Source of the DNA: Plutella xylostella
Lineage: Eukaryota > Arthropoda > Insecta > Lepidoptera > Plutellidae
DNA: 64,000 nt
NCBI RefSeq assembly: GCF_932276165.1
Contig: NC_064005.1
Span: 3,410,001 to 3,474,000 of the forward strand
Reading direction: 5' to 3'
The translations under genes were made by a program, and so were the position numbers. Shown in pieces: positions 11,736 to 22,326 of this stretch (positions are counted from its first letter, which is position 1; the number at the start of each line of letters is the position of its first letter). The notes below the pieces were generated by a model. It made no database searches. It saw only the letters and a list, made by a program, of their open reading frames with translations, and was not told where the DNA came from.

Positions 11736-12741
11736 TGGAGATGCTGGAGGTGTTGGAGCATCCCCATGCAAAGGGAGGATCCTCCGACCAGGCCGGGTGG
11801 TGTGGCCTGGCGGGCAGCTGCCCAACGGTTAGCGTTGGGGATTTCTATATATTGCAGAGTAGGTGAGAAACTTCGAATGCGCGATGTAGGATTTTCATAG
11901 TAATTTGCGTAGTTCCCATACATCTTCTCTGTATTGCGTTTCGAGCGCCATCTGTTGATCTTCGTCTGAACTAGTGGCTAGGAGTCCGCCACATCACTCC
12001 CCCACCGAGACCGGAGGGCGATAGTCTTCAGTGCAGCCGAGAGTCTTGATTGCCAGCCAGTGCCGCGTGGTCCGCAGTGAGTCGGGACTGTGAGTGCGGT
12101 GAGGAGTCCCCAGTGAGTCGGGGTGATGCTGCAGTGGCGATGTCCACGGTGAGTTGGGATGAGCCTGCAGTGGAGCATGGTGGCAGAGTGCTGCGTCGAC
12201 CAGGAGAGGATGGCTCTGCTTGCTGACCGGCCGAAGTGCAGTGTGCTGTGCCAAGTTGCTGGTGTGGGTCGAGGGTGTGACCAGGCCTGCGCGTTCGCTG
12301 CATGCTGGTGGTCATGATGCCCTTTGAGACCGGATGCTGGCTGGTTGGCTCCAGGGGCTGCTTGCTGAGAGTTCTGCTGCACGGCTGTTGAGGTGAGGAG
12401 AGAAAGTCGATGGAAGATGGCGTGGAGGCTGCTCTGCGGGTCTTCAGAAGGCTGCGCTGATGTTCTTCACGGGGTCACCAGTATGGAGATGCTGGAGGTG
12501 TTGGAGCATCCCCATGCAAAGGGAGGATCCTCCGACCAGGCCGGGTGGTGTGGCCTGGCGGGCAGCTGCCCAACGGTTAGCGTTGGGGATTTCTATATAT
12601 TGCAGAGTAGGTGAGAAACTTCGAATGCGCGATGTAGGATTTTCATAGTAATTTGCGTAGTTCCCATACATCTTCTCTGTATTGCGTTTCGAGCGCCATC
12701 TGTTGATCTTCGTCTGAACTAGTGGCTAGGAGTCCGCCACA
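11736..12741 (-). mobile_element. TRIM: miniature LTR retrotransposon nested in the NOF gene
   Basis: Two 258-bp direct repeats (11736-11993 and 12484-12741) read the same by eye and start TG / end CA on the minus strand. In that orientation the left LTR is followed after 3 nt by a primer-binding-site-like TGGTGACCCCGTGAAG, and a purine-rich GTGGGGGAGTGA precedes the right LTR. Flanks AATTTA and AATTAA look like a slightly diverged 6-bp target duplication. The internal region is only 490 bp and has no gag, protease, RT or integrase, so it depends on another element. Matching LTRs imply a recent insertion. Confidence 0.9.
12465..12480 (-). promoter_or_regulatory. tRNA primer-binding site of the TRIM
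   Basis: On the minus strand TGGTGACCCCGTGAAG starts 3 nt after the upstream LTR, the position and TGG start expected of a site that pairs with a tRNA 3' end to prime minus-strand DNA synthesis. I have not assigned the tRNA. Confidence 0.7.
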
Positions 12742-13103
12742 AATTAAATGTAATCATGCCCAAGCATACAAAACAACGAGATGGATACAGCTGTGGGGTG
12801 ATTATAATTGATTTGTTCAAAAAAATACTGGAAAATGAATCACTCACGTCGCTTGTGGATTATGATTCTCTCCGTAATGATTACAAACAAATCTTACTTG
12901 AAAAAAGTGATGACATGTCCAAATTATGTCTGATCTGTGCAAGAAACGTCGATAAGGCTAAAACGTTTTCCTGTAAAGTATGCAACAGGAAAATTCACAA
13001 GACCTGTATTCTTTCTTTAACTGAATTACAATCAGGACTTTCAGCACAGGAAAAAATAAAAAAATGCAACAGTATCTGTGATTTATGCCGAGAAAATAAT
13101 TAA
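12742..13103 (+). CDS. NOF-like transposase, C-terminal part (protease Gln/Cys, second zinc module)
   Basis: Resumes directly after the nested LTR element. It holds the missing half of the Ulp1-like active site, KQRDGYSCGVIIID, with the oxyanion Gln and nucleophile Cys. A Cys/His-rich module of PHD/RING type ends the protein (CLICARNV ... CKVCNRKIHKTC ... CDLC). It stops with TAA at 13101-13103, about 10 bp before the right arm begins. Protease His/Asp and Gln/Cys now lie on opposite sides of a 1-kb insertion, so the protein is probably not made intact from this copy. Confidence 0.75.
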
Positions 13104-13109
13104 ACTTTT

Positions 13110-15857
13110 AGTGCTCCTTGAACATTCACCAAAAGTCATTTAATCTAAAATGGCTGAAAACCGTTTCTAGGTATTAATAATACCTTTCATTTGAACTATC
13201 ATTTGAAGCTAAAAGGCTCAGTAGTCAGATCACTAACCACTACGCCATTCGGTCGTCTGAATAATATTTATTTATTATATATTTAATAGTATGTATATAT
13301 TCAAGTATATAAGTATGTTTTATGTATTTTATATTACCTATTACTAGGTATAGATTAGGTGTTATTATTTTCCTGTAAGTATAAGTTATGTTTGTAATTT
13401 TTTTGCACTCTCCCCTTTTTCTTATGTATAATTTCTCTCCTCCGAGGTAGTCTGGAAGAAATTACTCTTAGTAATAAGGCCGCCAATTGTACCATCTATG
13501 TTGTGTATTTCCTCGTGTAATTTCTGTGTTTGTGTGCAATAAAGAATTATCTATCTATCTATCTATCTAAATTCCTTCAGGTTCCACCTGAAAAATGGAA
13601 TGATCGTGAAATATTGAGTACTTTTCACCCAAAATCTGTCAGATAGTGGCTTCTGTACACCTGCTATACCGTTTCAATGTTGATGAAACTTCTGTCAGTG
13701 TGTTTTAATGACACAATTCACATAATAAACTTGGTGAAATGCGGGCAGGTCTATAGCATCTTGGTGCCCCCATACAAAATGTTAATCTTGGGCTGCTAAG
13801 TTTTATTTTTTGTTTCTCTCCTTGAATATTCACCAAAAGTCATTTAATCAAAAATTGCTGAAAACCGTTTCTAGGTATTAATAATACCTTTCATATGAAC
13901 TATCATTTGAAACTGAATTCCTTCAGGTTCCACCTGAAAAATGGAATGATCGTGAAATATTGAGTACTTTTCACCCAAAATCTGACAGATAGTGGCTTCT
14001 GTACACCTGCTATACCGTTTCAATGTTGATGAAACTTCTTTCAGTGTTTTATAATGAGTCAATACACATAATAAACTAGGTGAGATGCGGGCAGGTCTAT
14101 AGCATCTTGGTGCCCCCATACAAAATGTTAATCTTGGGCTGCTAAGTTTTATTTTTTGTTTCTCTCCTTGAATATTCACCAAAAGTCATTTAATCTAAAA
14201 TTGCTGAAAACCGTTTCTAGGTATTAATAATACCTTTCATATGAACTATCATTTGAAACTGAATTCCTTCAGGTTCCACCTGAAAAATGGAATGATGGTG
14301 AAATATTGAGTACTTTTCACCCAAAATCTGTCAGATAGTGGCTTCTGTACACCTGCTATACCGTTTCAATGTTGATGAAACATCTTTCAGTGTTTTATAA
14401 TAAGTCAATACACATAATAAACTAGGTGAGATGCGGGCAGGTCTATAGCATCTTGGTGCCCCCATACAAAATGTTAATCTTGGGCTGCTAAGTTTTATTT
14501 TTTGTTTTTCTCCTTGAATATTCACCAAAAGTCGTTTTATCTGAAATTGCTGAAAATCGTTTCTAGGTATTAATAATACCTTTCATATGAACTATCATTT
14601 GAAACTGAATTCCTTCAGGTTCCACCTGAAAAATGGAATGATCGTGAAATATTGAGTACTTTTCACCCAAAATCTGTCAGATAGTGGCTTCTGTACACCT
14701 GCTATACCGTTTCAATGTTGATGAAACTTCTGTCAGTGTGTTTTAATGACACAATACACATAATAAACTTGGTGAGATGCGGGCAGGTCTATAGCATCTT
14801 GGTGCCCCCATACAAAATGTTAATCTTGGGCTGCTAAGTTTTATTTTTTGTTTCTCTCCTTGAATATTCACCAAAAGTCATTTAATCTAAAATTGCTGAA
14901 AACCGTTTCTAGGTATTAATAATACCTTTCATATGAACTATCATTTGAAACTGAATTCCTTCAGGTTCCACCTGAAAAATGGAATGATCGTGAAATATTG
15001 AGTACTTTTCACCCAAAATCTGACAGATAGTGGCTTCTGTACACCTGCTATACCGTTTCAATGTTGATGAAACTTCTTTCAGTGTTTTATAATGAGTCAA
15101 TACACATAATAAACCAGGTGAGATGCGGGCAGGTCTATAGCATCTTGGTGCCCCCATACAAAATGTTAATCTTGGGCTGCTAAGTTTTATTTTTTGATTA
15201 TCACCTTGAATATTCACCAAAGGTCATTTAATCTGAAATTGCTGAAAACTGTTTCTAGGTATTAATAATACCTTTCATATGAAACAACATTTGAAGCTGA
15301 ATCTCTTCAGGTTACACCTGCAAACTTGAATATTCGTGAAATATTGACAATTTTTCACCCAAAATCTGTCAGAAAGTGGCTCTTGTACACCTGCTATACC
15401 GTTTCAATGTCGATGAAACTTCTGTCAGTGTTTTCTAATGACACAACTCACATAATAAACTAGGTGAGATGCGGGCAGGTCTATAGCATCTTGGTGCCCC
15501 CATACAAAATGTTAATCTTGGGCTGCTAAGTTTTATTTTCTAATCTTCTCCTTGAATATTCACCAAAAGTCGTTTAATCTGAAATTGCTGAAAATCGTTT
15601 CTAGGTATTAATAATACCTTTCATATGAACTATCATTTGAAACTGAATTCCTTCAGGTTCCACCTGAAAAATGGAATGATCGTGAAATATTGAGTACTTT
15701 TCACCCAAAATCTGTCAGATAGTGGCTTCTGTACACCTGCTATACCGTTTCAATGTTGATGAAACTTCTGTCAGTGTTTTCTAATGACACAACTCACATA
15801 ATAAACTAGGTGAGATGCGGGCAGGTCTATGGCATCTTGGTGCCCCCATACAAAATA
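13110..15857 (-). repeat. right arm: tandem array of 346-bp units, inverted
   Basis: The same unit as the left arm on the opposite strand. The complement of the landmark recurs at about 13771, 14117, 14463, 14809, 15155, 15501 and 15846, a 346-bp step, with a partial unit at the inner edge next to the transposase stop. The unit at about 15231-15500 is clearly more diverged than the others. The arm is shorter than the left one (about 8 against 10.5 units), so the arms exchange or lose units independently. Single strands of the element could fold into a stem of about 2.7 kb. Confidence 0.95.
13208..13571 (+). mobile_element. retroposed SINE/LINE insertion with TATC tail inside the right arm
   Basis: About 360 bp interrupt one 346-bp unit. 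The plus strand ends GTGCAATAAAGAATTATC followed by ATCT repeats, a retroposon 3' tail, and includes the AATAAGGCCGCC motif of lepidopteran LINE 3' ends. The left 50 bp read as the complement of a tRNA-like SINE head (GTAGTGGTTAGTGA on the minus strand). Head and tail therefore point in opposite directions, as after a 5' inversion by twin priming. A short CTAA may flank it on both sides. Confidence 0.65.
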
Positions 15858-18235
15858 TCCATTATACAACAAGAGCGTCAGTAAGTAAACGTCGTATTTT
15901 TTAGTATTTATTTATTTTAGAACATACTTTAGTGTTTATACAAACACCTAGCATTATTATCTCAATGTTTTCGGGGCTATTTACGTGTTTTAATTGATAA
16001 AGAATGCAATGACTGTAGTGACCATCTTAATTTGGTCGGGTATTCAAAGGCTGCTAACTTTAGGCTGCTAACTTCACGCAGGTACAGTCCTCTACTTACT
16101 TGTAAATACGTACTTAGTAGTTCGATCTACTCACAAACACAACACTACGTCTTCAGTCACATCCACATTTCACATCACAACGTATCTAAACAATGCACTA
16201 ATCGATTGAATCCGTAGTGACTCGAGATAATTCCATTCGAATACTTACTCTGAGGGTCACTCTAGCGCCGCTAAGCTTACCACGACTCTGTCTCGATGCT
16301 TTTTCCGTACCGATTGCATGACAGCTCACGTTTTGTGAATGTAGAGTGACCCTCATGATCGGGATCCTGTGAACTATGCGGAGCGCCGATGTGGAAGTAT
16401 TTGGAGCGAAGACGTGTAACGAAGAGATTGCTCGGTATGCCTTCTAGTGGAACAACTAGCGAACATGTCACTGACTGAATACATATGTATAGCGACTGGA
16501 ATCCTATCGTGAAGTCAAAACGAATACCTAATATTCACGAAGTGCCCAATTACTGTAAAATTCAATACAATTTGAATTCGGAAATCGTAGTCAAAACAAA
16601 TTCGCGATAGGGAGTCTGGACCGTCTGGGCAGTAACTGTTGGTGTAGGGCAGTTGGACGCATTCGTCTAGCTATTGGACTGGGGTTCATGTTCAGCAGAG
16701 AATTAGGACGGAACTATGAATAATAATCCGGGTTTTAGTGTTATTTTATAATAAATGTATACGTACGCTTTTAAACCTGAAATAAATAATTGTTATTAAA
16801 GCAAACGTGATCTCGGTTAGGTATGGCCTATTTTTCATCATAATGACATTATTCTAAAACTTCTATCCGCGCCCAAATGCTCAGCCATTTAGAACATTCC
16901 GAAAGAGAATTTATCGCAATGGGCTCCACCGCAAAGCCTTTAAATTGAGTGTAGGACCTCCTCGCGTGTTATTGAAAGAGGAATTTTGTGAGCCGACTTC
17001 GACGCCGCAACCCTAAATATCGGATCGGGTGTGACGTCACTGGGCTGGGCTCATTGTTGCATACTATTATTCTTCCTTTTGTAACACCACTTAAATAGTC
17101 GTTAAAGAAGGCAAAATTGTTGTTACGAACAGGGCCAGAATGCAACTTCCTGTTAATGTATACCTCAGAGGTACATTATATAACAATTATTACTACACAT
17201 TAATCACCATTAATTGAACATTCAGCATAAACATGTTACAGTGAAAATTTTCCTTCATACTATCATTCAGTTACCGAGTCCTAGTTTACCTAATAGAGCT
17301 AGAACTACATAATATAGGTATAAGTTATTAGATTAAATTTATTGAATTTATCTTAGTCTACTCCAGGAGGTGCTCATAATTTAACCCGAACAAAAACATG
17401 TTTTTCTCACAATGTCACCAGAGTTGGCAACCCTAACCGCAGCCAGAGGGTGCAACCATGGAAATTAGTGCTATTAAATAGTAGTGTAATTTCGCATGCC
17501 GCGCCACATGTCCAAACCACAATAATCTACATAATTATCATAATTATTTAGAATCTGAATTATGCTGACCGCGCCCTCCACTCACTGTACTGATACAGCC
17601 TTCGTATGGGCATGGAGTTGAACTTTAGGTACTAGAGAATGACCTGCAAGATAAACTGAATAAAATCATCTTCAGGATAAAAAAAAACACTTTTATAAGG
17701 TTCTTTTCTTTGCTGGTTATAAGACCAGCCAAAAATAAGGCCAGCTGTACAGGAACCTTATGAACCATAATTAGGCTTAGGCTATTAGAGGCTAAATAAT
17801 TAATCTCTCATCTTACTTATCATTTTATCGTAGAGTTTTGTGCAACATTTTTGAATTCACAAATTCCGATGGGTAAACTTGGGTGCTTCTTGGGTATTTA
17901 AAAAAAGTTTTAGAAATGCAATAAAAGCACTTGCTGACCTTTATATCCAGTTGTTTTTCGTGGTAAGTTTTCACTCGTAATATTTCGCATATTTTGAATA
18001 ATTTTCTCATTTATTCAGCTCGAGTCTTCCTGCTTATAAAACAGGGGAAAAGTTGTGAAATCATCGCTCTCAGACACACAATTAAGTTATGCTGAAACTT
18101 TCATGAGGATTGTTACCAAAACCTTCTTACACCGCAAACTTGTTGTGTTACCAAATTCTGACCCCAAACTCGCCGCTAGTATGAGTCGACAGTCAACTCA
18201 CCTACATAAGGGGAAAAAATAAATACCGTATAGGT

Positions 18236-18375
18236 ATATTCCGTCCAAAGGTTATCTGGTAGAGATTGCTATAAGTAATAAGGCCGCCTTTTTGTACGGT
18301 TTTTATTTTTAAGCTTTATTTGTATTTTTTTCTGTTTTTAGTGCAAATAAAGAGGATTGTATTGTATTGTACAGT
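18236..18375 (+). mobile_element. LINE 3' end remnant
   Basis: The motif AGTAATAAGGCCGCC, a T-rich stretch, GTGCAAATAAAGAGG and an ATTGT pentamer tail match the 3' end type also seen at 13.45 kb. It is non-coding and shows the same mode of insertion: 5' truncation with a short simple-repeat tail. Confidence 0.6.
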
Positions 18376-18429
18376 TGTGATGCATACCAAACTTCGAATA
18401 TAAAGTGAAAATATTTTTAAAATCTATGT

Positions 18430-18555
18430 AGGGTTAGCTGCTTTTGTACCTTGTCAAACTAAAAAACATTCAATGTTTGAATGAATTAATAGGCGGTAAT
18501 CAGTTTGACAAGGTACAAAAGTGTATATCTACTTATTAAGCTGACTGTACTTAGG
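18430..18555. mobile_element. short foldback MITE
   Basis: The inverted pair CTTTTGTACCTTGTCAAACT / AGTTTGACAAGGTACAAAAG encloses about 45 bp, followed by TTATTAAGCTGACTGTAC. A related, half-length copy lies at about 23395-23512. No coding capacity; target duplication not resolved. Confidence 0.6.
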
Positions 18556-21500
18556 TTTTATTTTACATGAAAGTAAATCCTCATTAAATTTTAGATTCTT
18601 TTAGAAGGTTGTTTGTAATTTGTAACAGATCACAGGCGATAAGTCGCAGGCCTATTAAAAGCTTATTAAAAGTTAAAAGCTGTTTAAAATGTAAATGATT
18701 CTAGAGTTCCCTAAGGTGGTTGCTAAAAGGAAAAGCTAATGGAGTCAATTAAAAATAACTGCACTTAAGTATCGCGAATCTACGTATCTCCTATTTACAT
18801 AACGGATGAATACGAACGTAGGATAAACGTAACACAGTTTGTGATATTTAGAAAACTTTTAATACAGGCTTTTGGTATTGGGACGTATTGGGAAATTGTA
18901 AATCTGAAATTTACAAACGGTATTTTTAATAGGTAGGTAATTATTTTAAAACCTTCCGCAAAGAATCAATTTCAAATTATACATTCACAAGACAATTCTC
19001 GAAAGCTGTGAAGTTTGTAGGTAAACTGAATCGCTATCCACACAAATTACTTAAAAACAATTATAATTGGCTGAACTATCTGCATAGCTACCATGCGACA
19101 ATGGATGCCAATACCAAGTACTTACTACTTTTTATTCTCGCATGACTATTATCGATGTGCTAATCGTGTCCCAAGAAAAATTACACCTCGGAGAGTAATC
19201 TTAGTCACCATAGTCGTCTACAAAGGTACATAATATAAATAAGGTATGTACTTATTGGACTCAAGGGTTCAATTCTCAACCACCATGCAGCCTATAAAGA
19301 CGTCTGACAGTGGCACATCGTAACGCAATAAGAATAGTAAGCATTTTGCAATGAATTCTAACACTCTACTGGAAAGGCGCGAGGTTGAGAATTGGAGCCC
19401 TGGGGGGTTCTAGGGGCACTTTATCTTACAAAAAACCAACGAACAAAAACAAAGTTTCGGAACGCTGCTATTCTATCTACAGCAGTTGTAATGATAGCTC
19501 TCGTTAAACTTTTTATCATGCTAGTTTAACCCTCCTGCTACATCGTAGCAAGATGTGAGCATCAAGTTGCCGCCACGATACACACAAGATACACGAATGG
19601 TCCCTTGTTTACAGCCATTACACAGGTTGATATCGCCTCGCATTATCACGTATTGAGGCTTTGGATGAGGACAATGTGTTGGAATTAGTTTGACGGCTTC
19701 TATTGTTCATTCCCGACAGCGTGCATCGTGCGGGTAGTTTATAGTTCAATTACTATAACTTGTAACGTAACGTCGGCCCTTTGTCAGGATATGGGAACCT
19801 TGATGGCTTGAGGAGGCATCGATTAATATGTTTAGGTTAGGTAGCCTTTCTATAGCTACTAGTACCTATACATAAGTACGTGGTATCCCACGTTGAAGCC
19901 ACGTGGAGAGAGCGTACTTTAATACTGTACGCAAAGGCAAAATATGTTGTCAATTAATGCTGAAAAGTGAATTTATCTTTGAAGATCACAAAGTTTTTCA
20001 CCGTTACTTTAGCTGAGCATGGGGGAAGTTATTTTTCTCTATAAAAAAAGAGTATAAATCCATATTCTGCGTGAAATGAAATCTAAGGTATTTTAACACT
20101 GTAAATACAATTCACTGTAAGTAAATATATTTACGTGACGTGTCGTAGATTTCTTACTATTTCATTCCAAAGAGCAACTTATGTTAATTTGAGGGTATTA
20201 TCTAAAAGCTCAAAAGAAGCGTCAATACTTTCTTCGCCCTAGGGGATACTTCGAAACTCTACAAAATTTAACAAAACGCCGAATAATTTCAATACATTAA
20301 ACTAGTTTTTTATTGTGAGATTCATATCGTCAAAACTTTATAACATAGGACTACTCCTACTACTAGTGGTGATCCTAGGATATACCGAAGTCCAGCAATA
20401 AGGCGAATTTTATTATGATAAAGATATGTTAATTTTTTATATACCTGGTTACTTAAAAAACTGCAAGTCATGGTAAGTAGGTAAAAAAATATATAATATG
20501 TAGGTAGGTTTCAGAAAAGCTTGGCAAGACCAAAATCCAAGGCTGCTAAAATAAATATGATATTCACATGTGCCTGTGAAACGAGAATGACATGGAAAGT
20601 AAGCGAAGTGTATCAACCTTTTCGTCTGCAAATCTGCCTGTCTGTCGGCTACTAGAATAACAAACGCCAAGAGAAGCTGATGTCTATTAGCATTTATACA
20701 GGGATCGCTCTGAAATCTGTCTTCGTTAATATTGAATGCACTCGAGTCCCTTTTGAGGATGGCCGCTGAATTATTCAGCTTCAGACACAGCACACGGGTG
20801 GATTGAGAAGTGAAGCGTAAATTATCCTGAAACACAAACAGACGATTTACATTGTTGATAATATATACTTAATGAAAGCAAATGCTTGTGTAAGTTGTCA
20901 ATGGTATAATAAATATAGTTACTTACAGTTTTAAGTTTACCTAACAATTTTTTTATATTATTATAAAAAGGACAACTTTGTGCAAACAAAAAATCCTAAG
21001 TACCTATTATACATATACTTTATAAAAATATAAAGTGGTTACCTTAAGTACCTACCTGAGAATGAAATTTCGCTATTCCCTGATAACAATCCCTTAGGTT
21101 TCTTTGCAGGCGTTCGTACATATTATATTACCTAAACTGTATTAATTTATGTCTTAATTTTTATGGACTTCATCTATACTTGATTGTCCTGAGGTTTCAG
21201 GTCAAGCTGAATTACGGGCCGGAACCGGTTAAAGCCGGATAATGTGGGAAAATATGGAGAAAGTGTTAGCCAACGATTATGAGAGGGTGAATTAATGATA
21301 ACGATAAACATTACCGGAACCTACATATTATGCTCATAAAGGGGTAGGCAGGTCACACCACCACGTTATTATGTAAAATTATCGAAGAGAATTAGGTATA
21401 AATATATTTTTTATCCTGTAACACACAATAAATTTTCAATTACCGCCTGATTTTCCGGTAAACAAGCGGATAACAGTCAGTAGTTACATGATGTCGATAT

Positions 21501-21879
21501 ATGTATAACTATCCAATCCATCTAGGATTTTCTCATTGTCTGGGCTTCTAGCCACAGAGCTTTTCATTACTTACTTACATTCCATTCCGACATGGAAGTT
21601 TCTGGGTGGATTGCGAATGCTGAAAAACCAGGAATTTAAAGTTATCACCGCGATCTTCGAATCTTCCTTGTGTGGCCGCGGACTCGCCAAGTTTCAGCAG
21701 GCAATTTCAGAACTTTATCGTGCGGACGTGGAAACTACCCGCCAAATGAGAAAATATTGCATTCTACTACATTTTGAAATAGTCTAGGCTGCAAATTTGT
21801 AGAACCAGCCGGCAAGCGGCGTCTTTAAAAATTAAAATTACTTCGTAGATAGGCATACATCTATGTTAAAGCTGGAAAC

Positions 21880-22318
21880 TAGGGGTGTTAGGGAGCTCCG
21901 TAACCGTAACCGAAACTATCGGATATCCGATATAAAAAATCATCCGTAACCGTAACCGAATCCGAAATGAAAGTTTCGGATAGTATCGGATTTTCATTTT
22001 AGGTGTTTTTGATCTAAAACATCTAAAATTTAGATAATACTCAATATAATATAATTATTTTTATTTATTTTTATTTTAAATAGCTGTAATAATTACTCAC
22101 AGACTGATTGTAATTCCTGCCAAAAACGAAATAAAACTACTTTATTACCTATTAGTATTTTACTTTTAAAATTCGTTAAAAATATAATATCCGTAACCGA
22201 AACTAACGGATAATCCGAAATAATTTATTATCCGTATCCGTAACCGTATCCGGTATAATAATCATTCCTATATCCGTATCCAATCCGTAACCGAAATTTC
22301 ATATCCATAACATCCCTA
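21880..22318. mobile_element. hAT-type MITE with 8-bp target duplication
   Basis: A 439-bp element with ends TAGGGGTGTTAG and AACATCCCTA (inverted) and a perfect 8-bp direct repeat CTGGAAAC at 21872-21879 and 22319-22326. That TSD length and the TAGGGRTGTT end are typical of hAT transposons. The interior is packed with variants of CCGTAACCGAAAC / ATCCGATAC in both orientations, so it can fold on itself. No transposase frame; non-autonomous. Confidence 0.85.
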
Positions 22319-22326
22319 CTGGAAAC

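Larger units (their letters stand above)
5509..16083 (+). mobile_element. FoldBack/NOF-type (Mutator superfamily) transposon
   Basis: A complete 10.6-kb composite transposon. Both ends are bounded by the 9-bp direct repeat ACAGTCCTC (5500-5508 and 16084-16092), the target-duplication length of FoldBack and Mutator-like elements. Terminal inverted repeats start with AGGTGTGTGAAG on the left and the near-complement on the right, then GTGAAGTTAGCAGCC and AAAGTTAGCAGCC, then about 200 bp of unique inverted sequence, then tandem 346-bp arrays (about 10.5 units left, 8 right). The centre (9.3-13.1 kb) holds a NOF-like transposase gene with damage. Drosophila FB-NOF has the same plan: long tandemly repeated inverted arms around a NOF gene. 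Two younger insertions are nested inside (11736-12741 and about 13208-13571). Confidence 0.88.
16084..21871. other. gene-poor intergenic DNA
   Basis: No convincing gene. Contents: a 12-bp inverted pair GAGGGTCACTCT / AGAGTGACCCTC near 16252 and 16343; an imperfect hairpin near 17692-17763 whose stem is ATAAGGTTC / GAACCTTAT; an old LINE 3' end at about 18250-18375; and a MITE at about 18430-18555. Open frames here are short and resemble nothing I know. Confidence 0.5.

Noticed and set aside
11978..12382. 134-residue protein on the minus strand
   Set aside because: It lies wholly inside the non-coding interior of the TRIM, is low-complexity (His/Pro/Thr/Ser) and has two other open frames overlapping it, as GC-rich sequence often does.
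20449..20835. 128-residue minus-strand frame
   Set aside because: No recognisable motif, unbiased composition and no supporting splice or promoter context; likely chance.
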